A stretch of DNA of 59,365 bases from Faecalibacterium hattorii (GCF_003287455.1 NZ_PRLC01000018.1:1-59365), one strand, 5' to 3'. Counted from the first letter of the stretch, positions 8,397-17,478 are shown. Program-made: numbers and translations. The notes: a model not told the origin generated them from the sequence alone.

Positions 8397-9494
8397 ATGA
8401 TGCAATCTGAAGATAAACTTTGTGTCGTCGTTTTGTTCGGCGGCATGTCCAGCGAGCACGAGGTCAGCTGCGTGTCCGCCGGGACGTTCGTAGACAACCT
8501 CGACCGCAGCCGCTACGAAGTGCTCACCGTGGGCATCACCAAGGAGGGCCGCTGGCTGTACACCGAGGCTTCCAGCGCCCAGATGGCCGACGGCAGCTGG
8601 GAAGAGCTGCCGGGCAATATGCCCTGCGTGCTCAGCCCGGACCGGGCCGACCACGGCATGATCCTGTTCACCCCCGCCGGGCAGGTGGAGAAGCTGCATG
8701 TGGATGTGGTCATCCCAGCGCTCCACGGCCTGTGGGGCGAGGACGGCACCGTGCAGGGTCTGCTGGAGCTGGCCGGCATCCCCTACGTGGGCTGCGGCGT
8801 GCTGGCAAGCGCAGTCTGCATGGATAAGGCGGTAGCCAACGCCCTGTTCGACGCCGCCGGCATCCCCCACACCAAGTGGCTGGCCGCGAACCGCTGGGAG
8901 ATTGAGTCCGACCTCGAAGGCGTCTGCGACGGTGCCATCGCCAAACTCGGCTGGCCCATCTTCGTCAAGCCCGCCAACGCCGGTTCCAGCGTGGGCATCA
9001 CCAAGGCCCATGACCGCGCCGAGCTGAAGGACGCCATCGCCCTTGCGCTGAAAAACGACCGCAAGGTGGTCTTCGAAGCCTTCGTGGACGGCCACGAGGT
9101 CGAGTGCGCCGTCATCGGTTCCGACCCCGCTGTGGCCACCCGCCCCGGTGAGATCCTCGCCGGTGCCGAGTTCTACACCTACGACGATAAGTACAAGAAC
9201 GGCGTCAGTCAGGTGGTCATCCCGGCCAAGCTCGACGAAGCCAAGCTCGACGAGGTCAAGACCTACGCCGCCATGGCCTATACGGCCCTGAACTGCGAGG
9301 GCCTCGCCCGCTGCGACTTCTTTGTGGAGCACGGCACCAACAAGGTGATGATCAACGAGATCAACACCTTCCCCGGCTTCACCCCCATCAGCATGTACCC
9401 CAAGCTCATGGAGCATGAGGGCACCCCTGTTCCGGCTCTGATCGACCACCTGATCGAGCTGGCGCTGGAAAGGACGGAAAAGCAGCATGGATAA
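8397..9494 (+). CDS. ddl: D-alanine--D-alanine ligase
   Basis: An ATP-grasp ligase that joins two D-alanines for the peptidoglycan stem peptide. The 365-residue protein shows GGMSSEHEVSCVSA at the N-terminus, KPANAGSSVGITKA in the ATP-grasp domain and INEINTFPGFTPISMYPKL, containing the metal-binding Glu/Asn. AGGAGA lies just before two adjacent ATG codons (8397 and 8400), and the first was taken. The gene overlaps murI by 8 bp, forming a peptidoglycan-precursor operon. Confidence 0.96.
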   Translation: MMQSEDKLCVVVLFGGMSSEHEVSCVSAGTFVDNLDRSRYEVLTVGITKEGRWLYTEASSAQMADGSWEELPGNMPCVLSPDRADHGMILFTPAGQVEKLHVDVVIPALHGLWGEDGTVQGLLELAGIPYVGCGVLASAVCMDKAVANALFDAAGIPHTKWLAANRWEIESDLEGVCDGAIAKLGWPIFVKPANAGSSVGITKAHDRAELKDAIALALKNDRKVVFEAFVDGHEVECAVIGSDPAVATRPGEILAGAEFYTYDDKYKNGVSQVVIPAKLDEAKLDEVKTYAAMAYTALNCEGLARCDFFVEHGTNKVMINEINTFPGFTPISMYPKLMEHEGTPVPALIDHLIELALERTEKQHG

Positions 9495-10311
9495 CCGCCC
9501 CATCGGCGTTTTCGACAGCGGCCTCGGCGGCCTGACCGGCGTGAAGGAACTGCGCAAGCGGCTCCCCCACGAGAACATCGTCTACTTCGGCGATACCGGC
9601 CGCGTCCCCTACGGCAGCCGCAGCCCGGAGACCATCTTGCAGTACGCCCGGCAGGACATCGCGTTCCTGCTCTCCCAGAACGTCAAGTGCATCATGGCCG
9701 CCTGCGGCACGGTGTCCAGCACCTACCCCGCCGCAGAGGCCGCCAAGCTCCCCGTGCCCTATCTGGGCGTCGTGGACGCTGCCGCGCGGGAGGCTGCTTT
9801 TGCCACCCGCAACCGCCGCATCGGCGTCATCGGCACCGCCGCCACCATCCGCTCCCGCAGCTACGAGACCCTGCTGCGCAAGCTGGTGCCGGGCGTGGAG
9901 ATCACGGCCCGCCCCTGCCCCCTCTTTGTGCCGCTGGTGGAAGCCGGGTACGTGGACCACAGCTCCCCGGATAAGGAGCAGATCACCAAGCTGGTCATCG
10001 CCCAGTACCTCACCGAGGTGCGGGACGCCGGGGTGGATACCCTCATCCTCGGCTGTACCCACTACCCCCTGCTCAATGCCATGATCGGCGAGTTCATGGG
10101 CCGGAACGTGGTGCTGGTGGATCCGGCCAAGACCGCCGCGCACCACTTGGAGCGCACCCTCAGCGAGCGCGGGCTGCGGGCCGACCACCCCGCCGGGCAG
10201 GCGCATTTCTATGTCAGCGACACGCCGGACAGCTTTGCGCAGACGGCCGACCTCTTCCTCGGCGAGTACAAGGGCGGCCCGGTGGAGCAGATCGCCATCG
10301 ACAAATTCTAA
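9487..10311 (+). CDS. murI: glutamate racemase
   Basis: Makes D-glutamate for peptidoglycan using two catalytic cysteines. The 274-residue protein has DSGLGGLTGVKELRKRLP and FGDTGRVPYGSRS at the N-terminus and LGCTHYPLL around the second catalytic Cys. The first catalytic Cys (residue 73) lies in AACGTVSS, where most racemases have AACNT; the Asn-to-Gly change is the only oddity. It overlaps ddl by 8 bp, so translation is coupled. Confidence 0.95.
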   Translation: MDNRPIGVFDSGLGGLTGVKELRKRLPHENIVYFGDTGRVPYGSRSPETILQYARQDIAFLLSQNVKCIMAACGTVSSTYPAAEAAKLPVPYLGVVDAAAREAAFATRNRRIGVIGTAATIRSRSYETLLRKLVPGVEITARPCPLFVPLVEAGYVDHSSPDKEQITKLVIAQYLTEVRDAGVDTLILGCTHYPLLNAMIGEFMGRNVVLVDPAKTAAHHLERTLSERGLRADHPAGQAHFYVSDTPDSFAQTADLFLGEYKGGPVEQIAIDKF

Positions 10312-10329
10312 AGCGAAGGATAAACAACT

Positions 10330-10788
10330 GTGAAGGAAGATTTCATCATCCGCATCAAGAGCCGCACCGAGCAGTTCGACCACATGCAGCCCGTCCGTAC
10401 GGGCGAGGACGACCGCATCGAGATCATGACCTACGGCAGCCTCGTCAAAAAGGGCGACACGTATTATATCACCTACAAAGAGACCCAGACCATCGGCTTT
10501 GAGGGCTGCACCACCACCATCAAGATCGCCGCCGACGGCAGCCGGGTGGCGATGCTCCGCTTCGGCCCGGCCAACGCCCAGCTCATCATCGAGCGGGACC
10601 GCCGCAACATCTGCTACTATGAAACGGAGGTCGGCGGCCTGACGCTGGGCGTCACCGGCGACGGCATTGAATGCGCCCTCTCCGAAAAGGGCGGCACCGC
10701 CGCCTTCAGCTACCTTCTCGACGCCGACGACCCCATCTCCATCATCAACCGCAATACGCTGGAGATCAGCGTACAGAAGCCGAACTAA
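10330..10788 (+). CDS. ywiB: DUF1934 (YwiB-like) protein
   Basis: A 152-residue beta-rich protein with a GTG start at 10330, preceded by AGCGAAGGA. It resembles YwiB of Bacillus (DUF1934, calycin/lipocalin-like barrel), in which the gene also lies directly upstream of argS. No catalytic residues are apparent and there is no signal peptide. It follows murI by 18 nt and is probably in the same operon. The function is unknown. Confidence 0.75.
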   Translation: MKEDFIIRIKSRTEQFDHMQPVRTGEDDRIEIMTYGSLVKKGDTYYITYKETQTIGFEGCTTTIKIAADGSRVAMLRFGPANAQLIIERDRRNICYYETEVGGLTLGVTGDGIECALSEKGGTAAFSYLLDADDPISIINRNTLEISVQKPN

Positions 10789-10902
10789 CCTCTCAGTCTC
10801 GCTCACGCTCGCCAGCTCCCCTAGTAGGGGAGCCCTTGGCAAAGAGGTTTTCTCTCTGCGCAAAGGGGAACTTGCAAAACTTCCCACAACGCCAGAGAGG
10901 TT
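10787..10902. repeat. palindromic extragenic repeat with AACCTCTC/GAGAGGTT ends
   Basis: The ends AACCTCTC (10787-10794) and GAGAGGTT (10895-10902) are inverted, and GCTCCCCTAGTAGGGGAGC inside forms a perfect 8-bp stem. CCCTTGGCA and CTCTCAG blocks are shared with the element at 7-218. It fills the gap between ywiB and argS. Confidence 0.6.
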
Positions 10903-10957
10903 GTACGAAGGACAGCCTGATAAAAAAGCAATCGATTTACAGGAAAGGATCTACTAA

Positions 10958-12772
10958 ATGACAGACTTTGAAAAGACCTACCAGAACTACAATCCCCGTC
11001 AGGCGGCGCTGGATGAGGCCCGTGCTCTGCTGACCGAGGCTGCCAAGGCCGCCATGGCCGACGGCACCCTGCCCGAAGCCGAGCTGCCCGCTTTCATCGT
11101 GGAGATCCCCGCCGACGTCAAGAACGGCGATATCGCCTCCAACCTCGCCATGGCCGGTGCCCGCACGTGGCGCAAGGCCCCCAAGATGATCGCCGATGCC
11201 CTCATCGCCCATCTGCCCTCCATCGAGGGCAGCGTCTTCTCCAAGGTCGAGGTGGCCGGCCCCGGCTTCATCAACCTGTTCCTGTCCCAGTCCTTCTGGG
11301 CCGGCGTGGTGCTAGGCGCTTGTGCCAATAAGGAGTACGGCCGCACCGACCACGGCAAGGGTGCCAAGTACAACGTGGAGTTCGTTTCCGCCAACCCCAC
11401 CGGCCCCATGCACATGGGCAACGCCCGCGGCGGCGCTCTGGGCGACTGCCTTGCTGCCGTCCTCGACTGGGCGGGCTACGATGTGACCCGTGAGTTCTAC
11501 ATCAACGACGCGGGCAACCAGATCCAGAAGTTCGGCAAGAGCCTTGCCGTCCGCTATTTGCAGCAGTTCTGCGGCGAGGAGGCCTATCCCCTGCCCGCCG
11601 AGTGCTATCAGGGCGGCGACATCAAGGTACTGGCCGGTGAGTTCGCCGAGATCCACGGCGACGCCTATGTGGCCCCCTGCAAGGGGATGAGCGAAGAGGA
11701 GCTGTTCGCCAGCGAAGCCTTCGAGACCCTGAAGAACGCCCTCGTGGACTACGCCCTGCCCAAGAACATTGCCGCCCTCCAGCGCGACCTCGGCAAGTAC
11801 CGCATCGATTACGATGTCTGGTTCCACGAGAGCACCCTGCACGAGTCCGGCGCGGTCAAGGCCGTGGTGGACAAGCTGCTGGAGCTGGGCGCCTGCTACA
11901 AGGCCGAGGACGGCGCTGTGATGTACCGCAGCGCCCAGTACGCAGCCAAGTACGGCACCGTCAACAAGAAGAAGACCGAGGACGGCACCGAAGAGGAAGC
12001 CAAGGACGAGGTCCTCGTCCGCGCCAACGGCATCCCCACCTACTTCGCCGCCGACATCGCGTACCACTACAACAAGCTGGCCACCCGCGGCTTTGCCAAG
12101 GCCATCGACGTCTGGGGTGCCGACCACCACGGCCATGTTGCCCGCATGAAGGGCGCCATGGACGCCATCGGCCTGAACGGCAACGACCTCGACGTCGTCC
12201 TGATGCAGATGGTCAACCTGATGCGCGACGGTCAGCCCGTCCGCATGTCCAAGCGCACCGGCAACGCCATCACCCTGACGGACCTGCTGGAAGAGGTGCC
12301 CATCGACAGCGCCCGCTTCCTGTTCAACATGCACGACGCGGGCAGCGGCATCGACTTCGACCTCGATCAGGCCGTCAAGACCGACAACGACAACCCTGTT
12401 TATTACGTTCAGTACGCCCACGCCCGCATCTGCTCCATCCTCAAGAAGATGGAGAGCGAAGGGGTCTCCTTCGCCGGTGCCGAGCAGGTGGACGCCACCC
12501 TGCTGACCGAGCCCTCCGAGATGGACCTGATTCGGATGCTGGCCGCCTTCCCGCAGGAGATCGTCATGGCCGCCGAGAAGTATGACCCCAGCCGCATCAA
12601 CCGCTTCGTCATCGACCTCGCCAGCGCCTTCCACCGCTTCTACGGCAGCTGCCGCATTCAGGGCGCAGACCCCGCCCTCCAGCAGGCCCGTCTGGCCCTC
12701 TGCATCGGCGTCAAGAACGCCATCTTCAACGTGCTCACCATGTTCAAGATCAACGTCCCGGAGAAGATGTAA
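10958..12772 (+). CDS. argS: arginine--tRNA ligase
   Basis: A class I aminoacyl-tRNA synthetase of 604 residues. It contains the HIGH-type motif as PTGPMHMGNARGG (near 145), the KMSK-type motif as VRMSKRTGN (near 430), the Arg-tRNA-specific N-terminal domain (1-120) and a DALR anticodon-binding domain from about 475. The start follows GGAAAGGATC. It is followed by a strong terminator. Nothing is missing. Confidence 0.97.
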   Translation: MTDFEKTYQNYNPRQAALDEARALLTEAAKAAMADGTLPEAELPAFIVEIPADVKNGDIASNLAMAGARTWRKAPKMIADALIAHLPSIEGSVFSKVEVAGPGFINLFLSQSFWAGVVLGACANKEYGRTDHGKGAKYNVEFVSANPTGPMHMGNARGGALGDCLAAVLDWAGYDVTREFYINDAGNQIQKFGKSLAVRYLQQFCGEEAYPLPAECYQGGDIKVLAGEFAEIHGDAYVAPCKGMSEEELFASEAFETLKNALVDYALPKNIAALQRDLGKYRIDYDVWFHESTLHESGAVKAVVDKLLELGACYKAEDGAVMYRSAQYAAKYGTVNKKKTEDGTEEEAKDEVLVRANGIPTYFAADIAYHYNKLATRGFAKAIDVWGADHHGHVARMKGAMDAIGLNGNDLDVVLMQMVNLMRDGQPVRMSKRTGNAITLTDLLEEVPIDSARFLFNMHDAGSGIDFDLDQAVKTDNDNPVYYVQYAHARICSILKKMESEGVSFAGAEQVDATLLTEPSEMDLIRMLAAFPQEIVMAAEKYDPSRINRFVIDLASAFHRFYGSCRIQGADPALQQARLALCIGVKNAIFNVLTMFKINVPEKM

Positions 12773-12792
12773 GGCTCTCTTCTGATCGCTAA

Positions 12793-12834
12793 AAAACCGC
12801 ACCGTTCCTCATCTTTGAGGTACGGTGCGGTTTT
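12793..12834 (+). terminator. terminator after argS
   Basis: A long stem, AAAACCGCACCGT with ACGGTGCGGTTTT and an inner CCTC/GAGG stem, ends in TTTTGTTTTT. It marks the end of the core operon before the accessory region. Confidence 0.92.
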
Positions 12835-12928
12835 GTTTTTATAGTGGCTGCTATGATCGTAATACGGACAAAGTGGTGGCTTCCCTTATTGTGGGAGGCC
12901 ACCGCCTTTTGCTGTGTCTATGCAAAAA

Positions 12929-12966
12929 GAAAAGCACCATACTTCCTACAAAGTACAGTGCTTTTT
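12929..12966 (-). terminator. terminator directly downstream of the tRNA-Ala fragment
   Basis: On the minus strand AAGCACTGTACTT pairs with AAGTATGGTGCTT and is followed by TTCTTTTT. It begins at the CCA end of the tRNA sequence, as expected for a native tRNA terminator. Confidence 0.75.
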
Positions 12967-13026
<60 letters not shown>

Positions 13027-13250
13027 AACCACGCACTCACGCACCCCCACACAAAGGTGCGGGGATGATCGATATTCGTCGTTATAACGCTTTATTTCGA
13101 GAAAGACGCATTCTCACCCAGAAGCAACTCTGTTGCTTAAACGAGTTTTATTGACGATGTATAGTTTACAACCTGTCTCTAGGTGTTGTCAAGATGTTTT
13201 ATCCCTCTTTCGGTACCAAACAGGTTGAAATCTTCTTATTTATCAAGCTG

Positions 13251-13292
13251 AAAAGCGCAATTTTGATTTTCAAAAATCGGAATTGCGCTTTT
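13251..13292 (+). terminator. terminator or attenuator upstream of the replication initiator gene
   Basis: AAAAGCGCAATT (13251-13262) pairs with AATTGCGCTTTT (13281-13292), with an inner GATTTT/AAAATC stem, and is followed by a T-rich run. It lies only about 40 nt before the first ribosome site of the initiator operon, so it may attenuate rep transcription as well as insulate the element. Confidence 0.75.
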
Positions 13293-13330
13293 TTATTTCA
13301 AAAAATCTATTGCGAGGAGGTTTTCTACAA

Positions 13331-13381
13331 TGTCAACATCTTACCGACGCTATTTCAGAGCACAGCCGCATGACCCTTGAT
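13331..13381 (+). CDS. 16-residue leader peptide overlapping the initiator start
   Basis: The only good ribosome site here (GAGGAGG, 13313-13319) is placed for the ATG at 13331, which opens a 16-codon frame (MSTSYRRYFRAQPHDP) ending at TGA 13379-13381. That frame overlaps the initiator ATG at 13370 by 12 nt in another frame. The layout suggests translational coupling of the initiator to a leader peptide, as known for some plasmid rep genes. It is inferred from layout only. Confidence 0.4.
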
Positions 13382-14248
13382 TACTTCTATGGACAAGCCG
13401 GAGAGCTTTTCTCATTCTACCGCATACCCAAAGCACTGTTTCAGGAACCACGATTCCAGAGCCTGTCAACCAATGCCAAAACACTGTACGGTATCCTGCT
13501 CGACCGCATGAGCCTATCTGCTAAAAATGGTTGGCTGGACGAACAAGGCCGGGTGTTCATCATCTTCACAATCGAAGATGTCAAGAGGGCATTGTGTTGC
13601 GCAGACAACAAAGCCACCAAGCTGCTGCGGGAACTTGAAGAATTTGGTTTGATTGAACGAAAACGCAGAGGTTTGGGCAAACCAAGTTTGGTGTATGTGA
13701 AAAACTTTTCGGCAGAATCGTCAAAATCAATATTCCAGAATCGTGATTTTCACGATTCTGGAGGCTTCAAAAGCGCAAGTCAAGACCCTGCAAAACCACG
13801 ATGTAATAAGACAGAGGAGAATAATACTGAAATGAGTGAAACTTATCCATTCTATTCGGAAGAAGAGGATGGGATGAGCAAACGCGAACAACTGGAAGAA
13901 TATTTTTCACAGTCTTTGGAGGTGGATACCCTGCTCCGGCTCTGCCCTGACGATGAGGACACCATCTATCAGATCGTAGATCTGCTGGTGGACACCTGCG
14001 CCACCAATCGCAAGATGCTGCGCATTGCTGGGGACGATAAGCCTGCCGAAGTCGTGCGCAGCCGCTTTATGAAGCTGAACGCCGACCACATCCAATTTGT
14101 GTTGAAGTGCCTTGCAGAGAACAGCAGCCCGATCCGAAACATGAAACAATATCTGCTTGCCTCTCTGTACAACGCACCGACCACAATGCAGCTAGTCTAT
14201 CAAAATCGAACGAACCATGACTTTGCGCATGGCTCCACGAGGGGGTGA
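13370..14248 (+). CDS. replication initiator protein A family (RepA_N-type)
   Basis: A 292-residue protein with the N-terminal winged-helix initiator domain of plasmid/ICE RepA_N proteins: YGQAGELFSFYRIPKALFQE, LSTNAKTLYGILLDRMSLS and a DVKRALCCADNKATKLLREL recognition region. The C-terminal part (about 175-290) is a DnaD-like/DUF6017-type helical domain. The ATG at 13370 was chosen because the domain begins right there; an upstream ATG at 13283 lies inside the terminator hairpin. It starts the rep-parA-parB unit and probably drives replication of the excised circle. Confidence 0.85.
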   Translation: MTLDYFYGQAGELFSFYRIPKALFQEPRFQSLSTNAKTLYGILLDRMSLSAKNGWLDEQGRVFIIFTIEDVKRALCCADNKATKLLRELEEFGLIERKRRGLGKPSLVYVKNFSAESSKSIFQNRDFHDSGGFKSASQDPAKPRCNKTEENNTEMSETYPFYSEEEDGMSKREQLEEYFSQSLEVDTLLRLCPDDEDTIYQIVDLLVDTCATNRKMLRIAGDDKPAEVVRSRFMKLNADHIQFVLKCLAENSSPIRNMKQYLLASLYNAPTTMQLVYQNRTNHDFAHGSTRG

Positions 14249-15080
14249 TTTTATCGCAAAGAAATGTACCACGATTGCCATTGTCAACCAAAAGGGCGGC
14301 ACCGGCAAGACCACCACCTGTGAAAATCTGGGCATCGGGTTGGCGATGGAGGGCAAAAAGGTCTTGTTGGTGGACGCTGACCCACAGGGGTCACTGACCA
14401 TCAGCATGGGCTGGCAGCAACCCGATGAACTGCCCACCACCCTTTCCACCTTGATGGCAAAAGCCATGAACGACCAGAGCATTCCGCCCGGCGAGGGCGT
14501 TCTGCACCATGCAGAAGGCGTTGACCTGATCCCTGCAAACATCGAACTGGCAGGGCTGGAAGTTTCCCTTGTCAACTGCATGAACCGCGAAAAAATGTTG
14601 AAACAGGTGCTGGAAGGTGCAAAGCATGAATACGATTTCATTCTGCTGGACTGTACCCCTTCCCTTGGGATGCTGACCGTCAATGCCTTGGCAGCAGCCG
14701 ACACCACCCTGATTCCCGTGCAGGCGCAGTACCTTTCGGCCAAAGGTCTGGAACAGCTTTTGCAGACCGTCCAGAAGGTCCGGCGGCAGATCAACCCCAA
14801 GCTGAAAATTGAGGGCATCCTGTTGACCATGACCGACAGCCGCACCAACTACGGACAGCAGATCGACAATCTGATTCGGGGTGCTTACGGCAGCAGGATC
14901 AAGGTGTTCGACCAGACCATTCCCCGGTCTGTCCGTGCTGCGGAGATCAGTGCCGTGGGTAAGAGCATTTTCCAGCACGACCCCAAAGGCAAGGTGGCAG
15001 AAGCCTACCGCTCTCTGACGAAGGAGGTGATGGCGAATGCCGAAAGGCAGCTTAAACGTGTCGCTGAAAGGGGCAGATGA
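14217..15080 (+). CDS. parA: ParA/Soj-type partition ATPase
   Basis: A 287-residue deviant Walker ATPase with NQKGGTGKTTTCENL (Walker A), LVDADPQGSLTISMGW and DFILLDCTPSLGMLTVNAL. It segregates or stabilises the excised element together with ParB. The ATG at 14217 overlaps the initiator gene by 32 bp. A strong GAGGGGGTG site at 14239-14247 suggests the real start may be a non-ATG codon close to the KKCTTIAIVN segment, so the start is uncertain by about 12 residues. It overlaps parB by 44 bp. Confidence 0.9.
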   Translation: MTLRMAPRGGDFIAKKCTTIAIVNQKGGTGKTTTCENLGIGLAMEGKKVLLVDADPQGSLTISMGWQQPDELPTTLSTLMAKAMNDQSIPPGEGVLHHAEGVDLIPANIELAGLEVSLVNCMNREKMLKQVLEGAKHEYDFILLDCTPSLGMLTVNALAAADTTLIPVQAQYLSAKGLEQLLQTVQKVRRQINPKLKIEGILLTMTDSRTNYGQQIDNLIRGAYGSRIKVFDQTIPRSVRAAEISAVGKSIFQHDPKGKVAEAYRSLTKEVMANAERQLKRVAERGR

Positions 15081-15963
15081 CATTTTCTCCACGGAAGAAT
15101 CCCGACAGGAACAGCAGCGGGAGCAGGTGCAGCAGATTCCCATTGGAGAGCTGTTCCCTTTCAAGAACCACCCCTTTAAGGTTTTGGACGACGAGTCCAT
15201 GCAGCGCACTGTAGAGAGTGTAGAACAGTACGGTGTGCTTTCTCCGCTGATTGCCCGCCCACGCCCGGAAGGTGGCTATGAGATCATCTCCGGGCATCGC
15301 CGCCAGCACGCTGCACAGCTTGCCGGGCTGGATGCCCTGCCGGTCATTGTCCGCAACATGGATGATGATGCCGCAGTTTTGCTCATGGTGGACAGCAATC
15401 TCCAGCGTGAGAACATCCTGCCCAGTGAAAGGGCTTTTGCCTACAAAATGAAGCTGGAAGCTCTAAAAAATCAAGGTGCTAGGTCGGATTTAACTTCCGC
15501 CCAACTTGGGCGGAAGTTGGAAACAGCAGACATTGTTGGTCAGGAATCTGGCGACAGTAGGAATCAGGTTCGGCGCTTTATCCGCCTGACCAATCTTGTA
15601 CCTGAACTGCTGGACATGGTAGACGAAAAGAAGATTGCCTTCAATCCCGCTGTGGAGTTGTCGTATCTCGACACGAACCAACAGCGGGATTTTTTAGAAG
15701 CGATGAACGACACCCAAAATGCGCCATCCCTTTCCCAAGCGCAGCGGCTTAAAAAGCTGGCGCAGGAGGGGCACTTCTCGTATGATGTTGCCTTTGCCGT
15801 CATGGGCGAAGAAAAAAAGGACGAGCTGGACAAGGTGGTCATCAAAAACGACACCCTGCGGAAATACTTTCCCCGCAGCTACACCCCGAAACAGATGGAG
15901 GACACCATCATCAAGCTGCTGGAACAGTGGCAGCGCAAGCTCCAGCGGCAGAACGAACGCTGA
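15037..15963 (+). CDS. parB: ParB/Spo0J-type partition protein
   Basis: A 308-residue centromere-binding protein. The ParB CTPase/nuclease-like domain holds PFKNHPFKVLDDESM, LIARPRPEGGYEIISGHRR and RNMDDDAAVLLMVDSNLQRENI, followed by the helix-turn-helix region (ADIVGQESGDSRNQVRRFIRLTNL is the recognition part, with shorter pieces quoted separately). The gene overlaps parA and is followed by a small hairpin (GACCCGATGGGGTC). The centromere-like parS sites were not identified. Confidence 0.93.
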   Translation: MPKGSLNVSLKGADDIFSTEESRQEQQREQVQQIPIGELFPFKNHPFKVLDDESMQRTVESVEQYGVLSPLIARPRPEGGYEIISGHRRQHAAQLAGLDALPVIVRNMDDDAAVLLMVDSNLQRENILPSERAFAYKMKLEALKNQGARSDLTSAQLGRKLETADIVGQESGDSRNQVRRFIRLTNLVPELLDMVDEKKIAFNPAVELSYLDTNQQRDFLEAMNDTQNAPSLSQAQRLKKLAQEGHFSYDVAFAVMGEEKKDELDKVVIKNDTLRKYFPRSYTPKQMEDTIIKLLEQWQRKLQRQNER

Positions 15964-16026
15964 CTCACACCGTAACGAAAGACCCGATGGGGTCTTTTTC
16001 TTTTGCAAACAAAGGAGAAAAAGCCT

Positions 16027-16452
16027 ATGAAAAATAACGCCATCCGTACCATCCGCTCCGAAGAGATCACCATTGACGTGCGTATCTGCGCTGCACTGGC
16101 GGCAAACAGGGGCAGCGGTGAGGTCTACCTCGCAGCCATTGCCCCGGATATGGAGTTGACCATCATCACGCTGGATGAGGCTCCCGGCATTCTGCCCTGC
16201 TTTGAGGAGGACGATGCCTGCCTGAACCTCCCTGACACCTCGCTGCTGCTCTGCTACAATCCGGCGCAGGTGCTGAAGATGGGCGGCAAGCACTACCTGA
16301 CCGGCCCGGTGATTCTGGCTCGTACCAACATGGACGGCAGGGTCATCTCTCTGACCATTGATGAGGTCTACCTGTTCCAGAAGTATCTGGAAAGCCACAG
16401 CATCACCCTGATGGCAGATGACCAGAAGCTGCCCTGCATCTGCATCGACTGA
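16027..16452 (+). CDS. conserved ICE protein of unknown function (141 aa)
   Basis: A 141-residue soluble protein starting at ATG 16027 behind AAAGGAGAAA. The sequence (MKNNAIRTIRSEEITIDVRI at its start) has no recognisable motif, signal peptide or membrane segment. The composition is acidic and the base composition matches its neighbours. Its position between parB and the transfer genes, and its spacing of 9 nt to the next gene, mark it as part of the early ICE operon. The function is unknown. Confidence 0.7.
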   Translation: MKNNAIRTIRSEEITIDVRICAALAANRGSGEVYLAAIAPDMELTIITLDEAPGILPCFEEDDACLNLPDTSLLLCYNPAQVLKMGGKHYLTGPVILARTNMDGRVISLTIDEVYLFQKYLESHSITLMADDQKLPCICID

Positions 16453-16461
16453 GGTGCCACT

Positions 16462-16908
16462 ATGTCAACGAGAGCGGAATTTTTCCAGAGTATGTATCCG
16501 GGACTGTCCGATGGTGAAGTCATTGATGAACTTATCAAAGCCAGTATATACGGTTTTGAGCACGGCCCGGAAGTTGTGACCATCAGTGCCGCAGAGGGCA
16601 TCCATTATGTTCCTTATGATGCGGCAATGCAGAAAAAATCCCCGTATTGGGAGGGCACCTACAAAGCCTGCAATATTCCTTTTACGGATTTCCAAATCCG
16701 CTATCAGCCGGAGCAGGTTCGCATTGTGGATGGCAAACGCATCCTAGAGGATACAGCCTTTCTCTGCCGGAAGGACAATGACCACTTCCTTATTCTTCCG
16801 AGCATATATGAGAAGCTGGACTTGGATGACTGGCTTCTGGCACACCTGTTTTTCTACGACAAAGACGGAAAACGGTGTATCGGTGTGGAACTGTCGGAGG
16901 ATGACTGA
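16462..16908 (+). CDS. conserved ICE protein of unknown function (148 aa)
   Basis: A 148-residue protein starting MSTRAEFFQSMYPGLSDGEV. It is acidic, predicted soluble, and ends in an aspartate/glutamate-rich tail. No family could be named. Its stop codon TGA shares a base with the ATG of the following small membrane protein (TGATG), so the genes are coupled. A role in ICE maintenance or transfer is suggested only by location. Confidence 0.68.
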   Translation: MSTRAEFFQSMYPGLSDGEVIDELIKASIYGFEHGPEVVTISAAEGIHYVPYDAAMQKKSPYWEGTYKACNIPFTDFQIRYQPEQVRIVDGKRILEDTAFLCRKDNDHFLILPSIYEKLDLDDWLLAHLFFYDKDGKRCIGVELSEDD

Positions 16909-17108
16909 TGCGATTTGTCTTTGGATTTATGCTTTTTGAAGCCGGCGCTATTTTTGGCTTCTTTGTGGCAGCGCTGTTGAACGCCGCCCGTGCCGGGCAG
17001 GAAATCACGATCAAATTCAAGGAGGACGATAATGGAACAGAACGAGAACACTCTGTCAGTGCTGAAAATTGCACCGGGACAGTATCCGCAGCAGGTCGAG
17101 ATCGATAA
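16908..17108 (+). CDS. small membrane protein, DUF3789-like
   Basis: A 66-residue protein with one N-terminal transmembrane helix (FVFGFMLFEAGAIFGFFVAA, about 3-23) and a hydrophilic tail. It starts at ATG 16908, coupled to the gene before, and its 3' part overlaps the next gene by 77 bp in another frame. The N-terminal arrangement resembles the short DUF3789 proteins common in Clostridia ICEs. The overlap means the tail may be partly constrained by the second frame. Confidence 0.55.
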   Translation: MRFVFGFMLFEAGAIFGFFVAALLNAARAGQEITIKFKEDDNGTEREHSVSAENCTGTVSAAGRDR

Positions 17109-17478
17109 CGAATTGAAGGCTTTGCAGCAGGCTGTGGGCGGCTCCATCGGCGCAAGCTATCCTTTTGAAGATCCGGTCGCCATTGTCTACAACGATGATG
17201 GCAAGCTTATGGGACTGCCGTTGAACCGTGCCCTGTGGGACGAGGACGGGCTTATGTACGATGTCATTGCCGGAACCTTTCTGGTGGTGGGACTGGGAGA
17301 GGAGGACTTTGTATCGCTCTCCCCGGAACTGGCGCAGAAGTATGAAGAAGAATTCCATCAACCCGAAGCCTTTCTCCCTCTGGGGCGTCGCCTGATGGTC
17401 ATTCCGGTGCCGGATGAATCGATTCGGAGTGATGCAGAAAAGGCTGTGAGCAAGCCCCCGGTGGAACATGACCGTTAA
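17032..17478 (+). CDS. DUF3846 domain protein
   Basis: A 148-residue protein starting at ATG 17032 behind AAGGAGG. The central part (QQVEIDNELKALQQAVGGSI, then PVAIVYNDDGKLMGLPLNRAL and IAGTFLVVG) is the DUF3846 signature found in ICEs and phages of Firmicutes. The function is unknown. It lies upstream of pcfB in the transfer operon. Confidence 0.75.
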   Translation: MEQNENTLSVLKIAPGQYPQQVEIDNELKALQQAVGGSIGASYPFEDPVAIVYNDDGKLMGLPLNRALWDEDGLMYDVIAGTFLVVGLGEEDFVSLSPELAQKYEEEFHQPEAFLPLGRRLMVIPVPDESIRSDAEKAVSKPPVEHDR

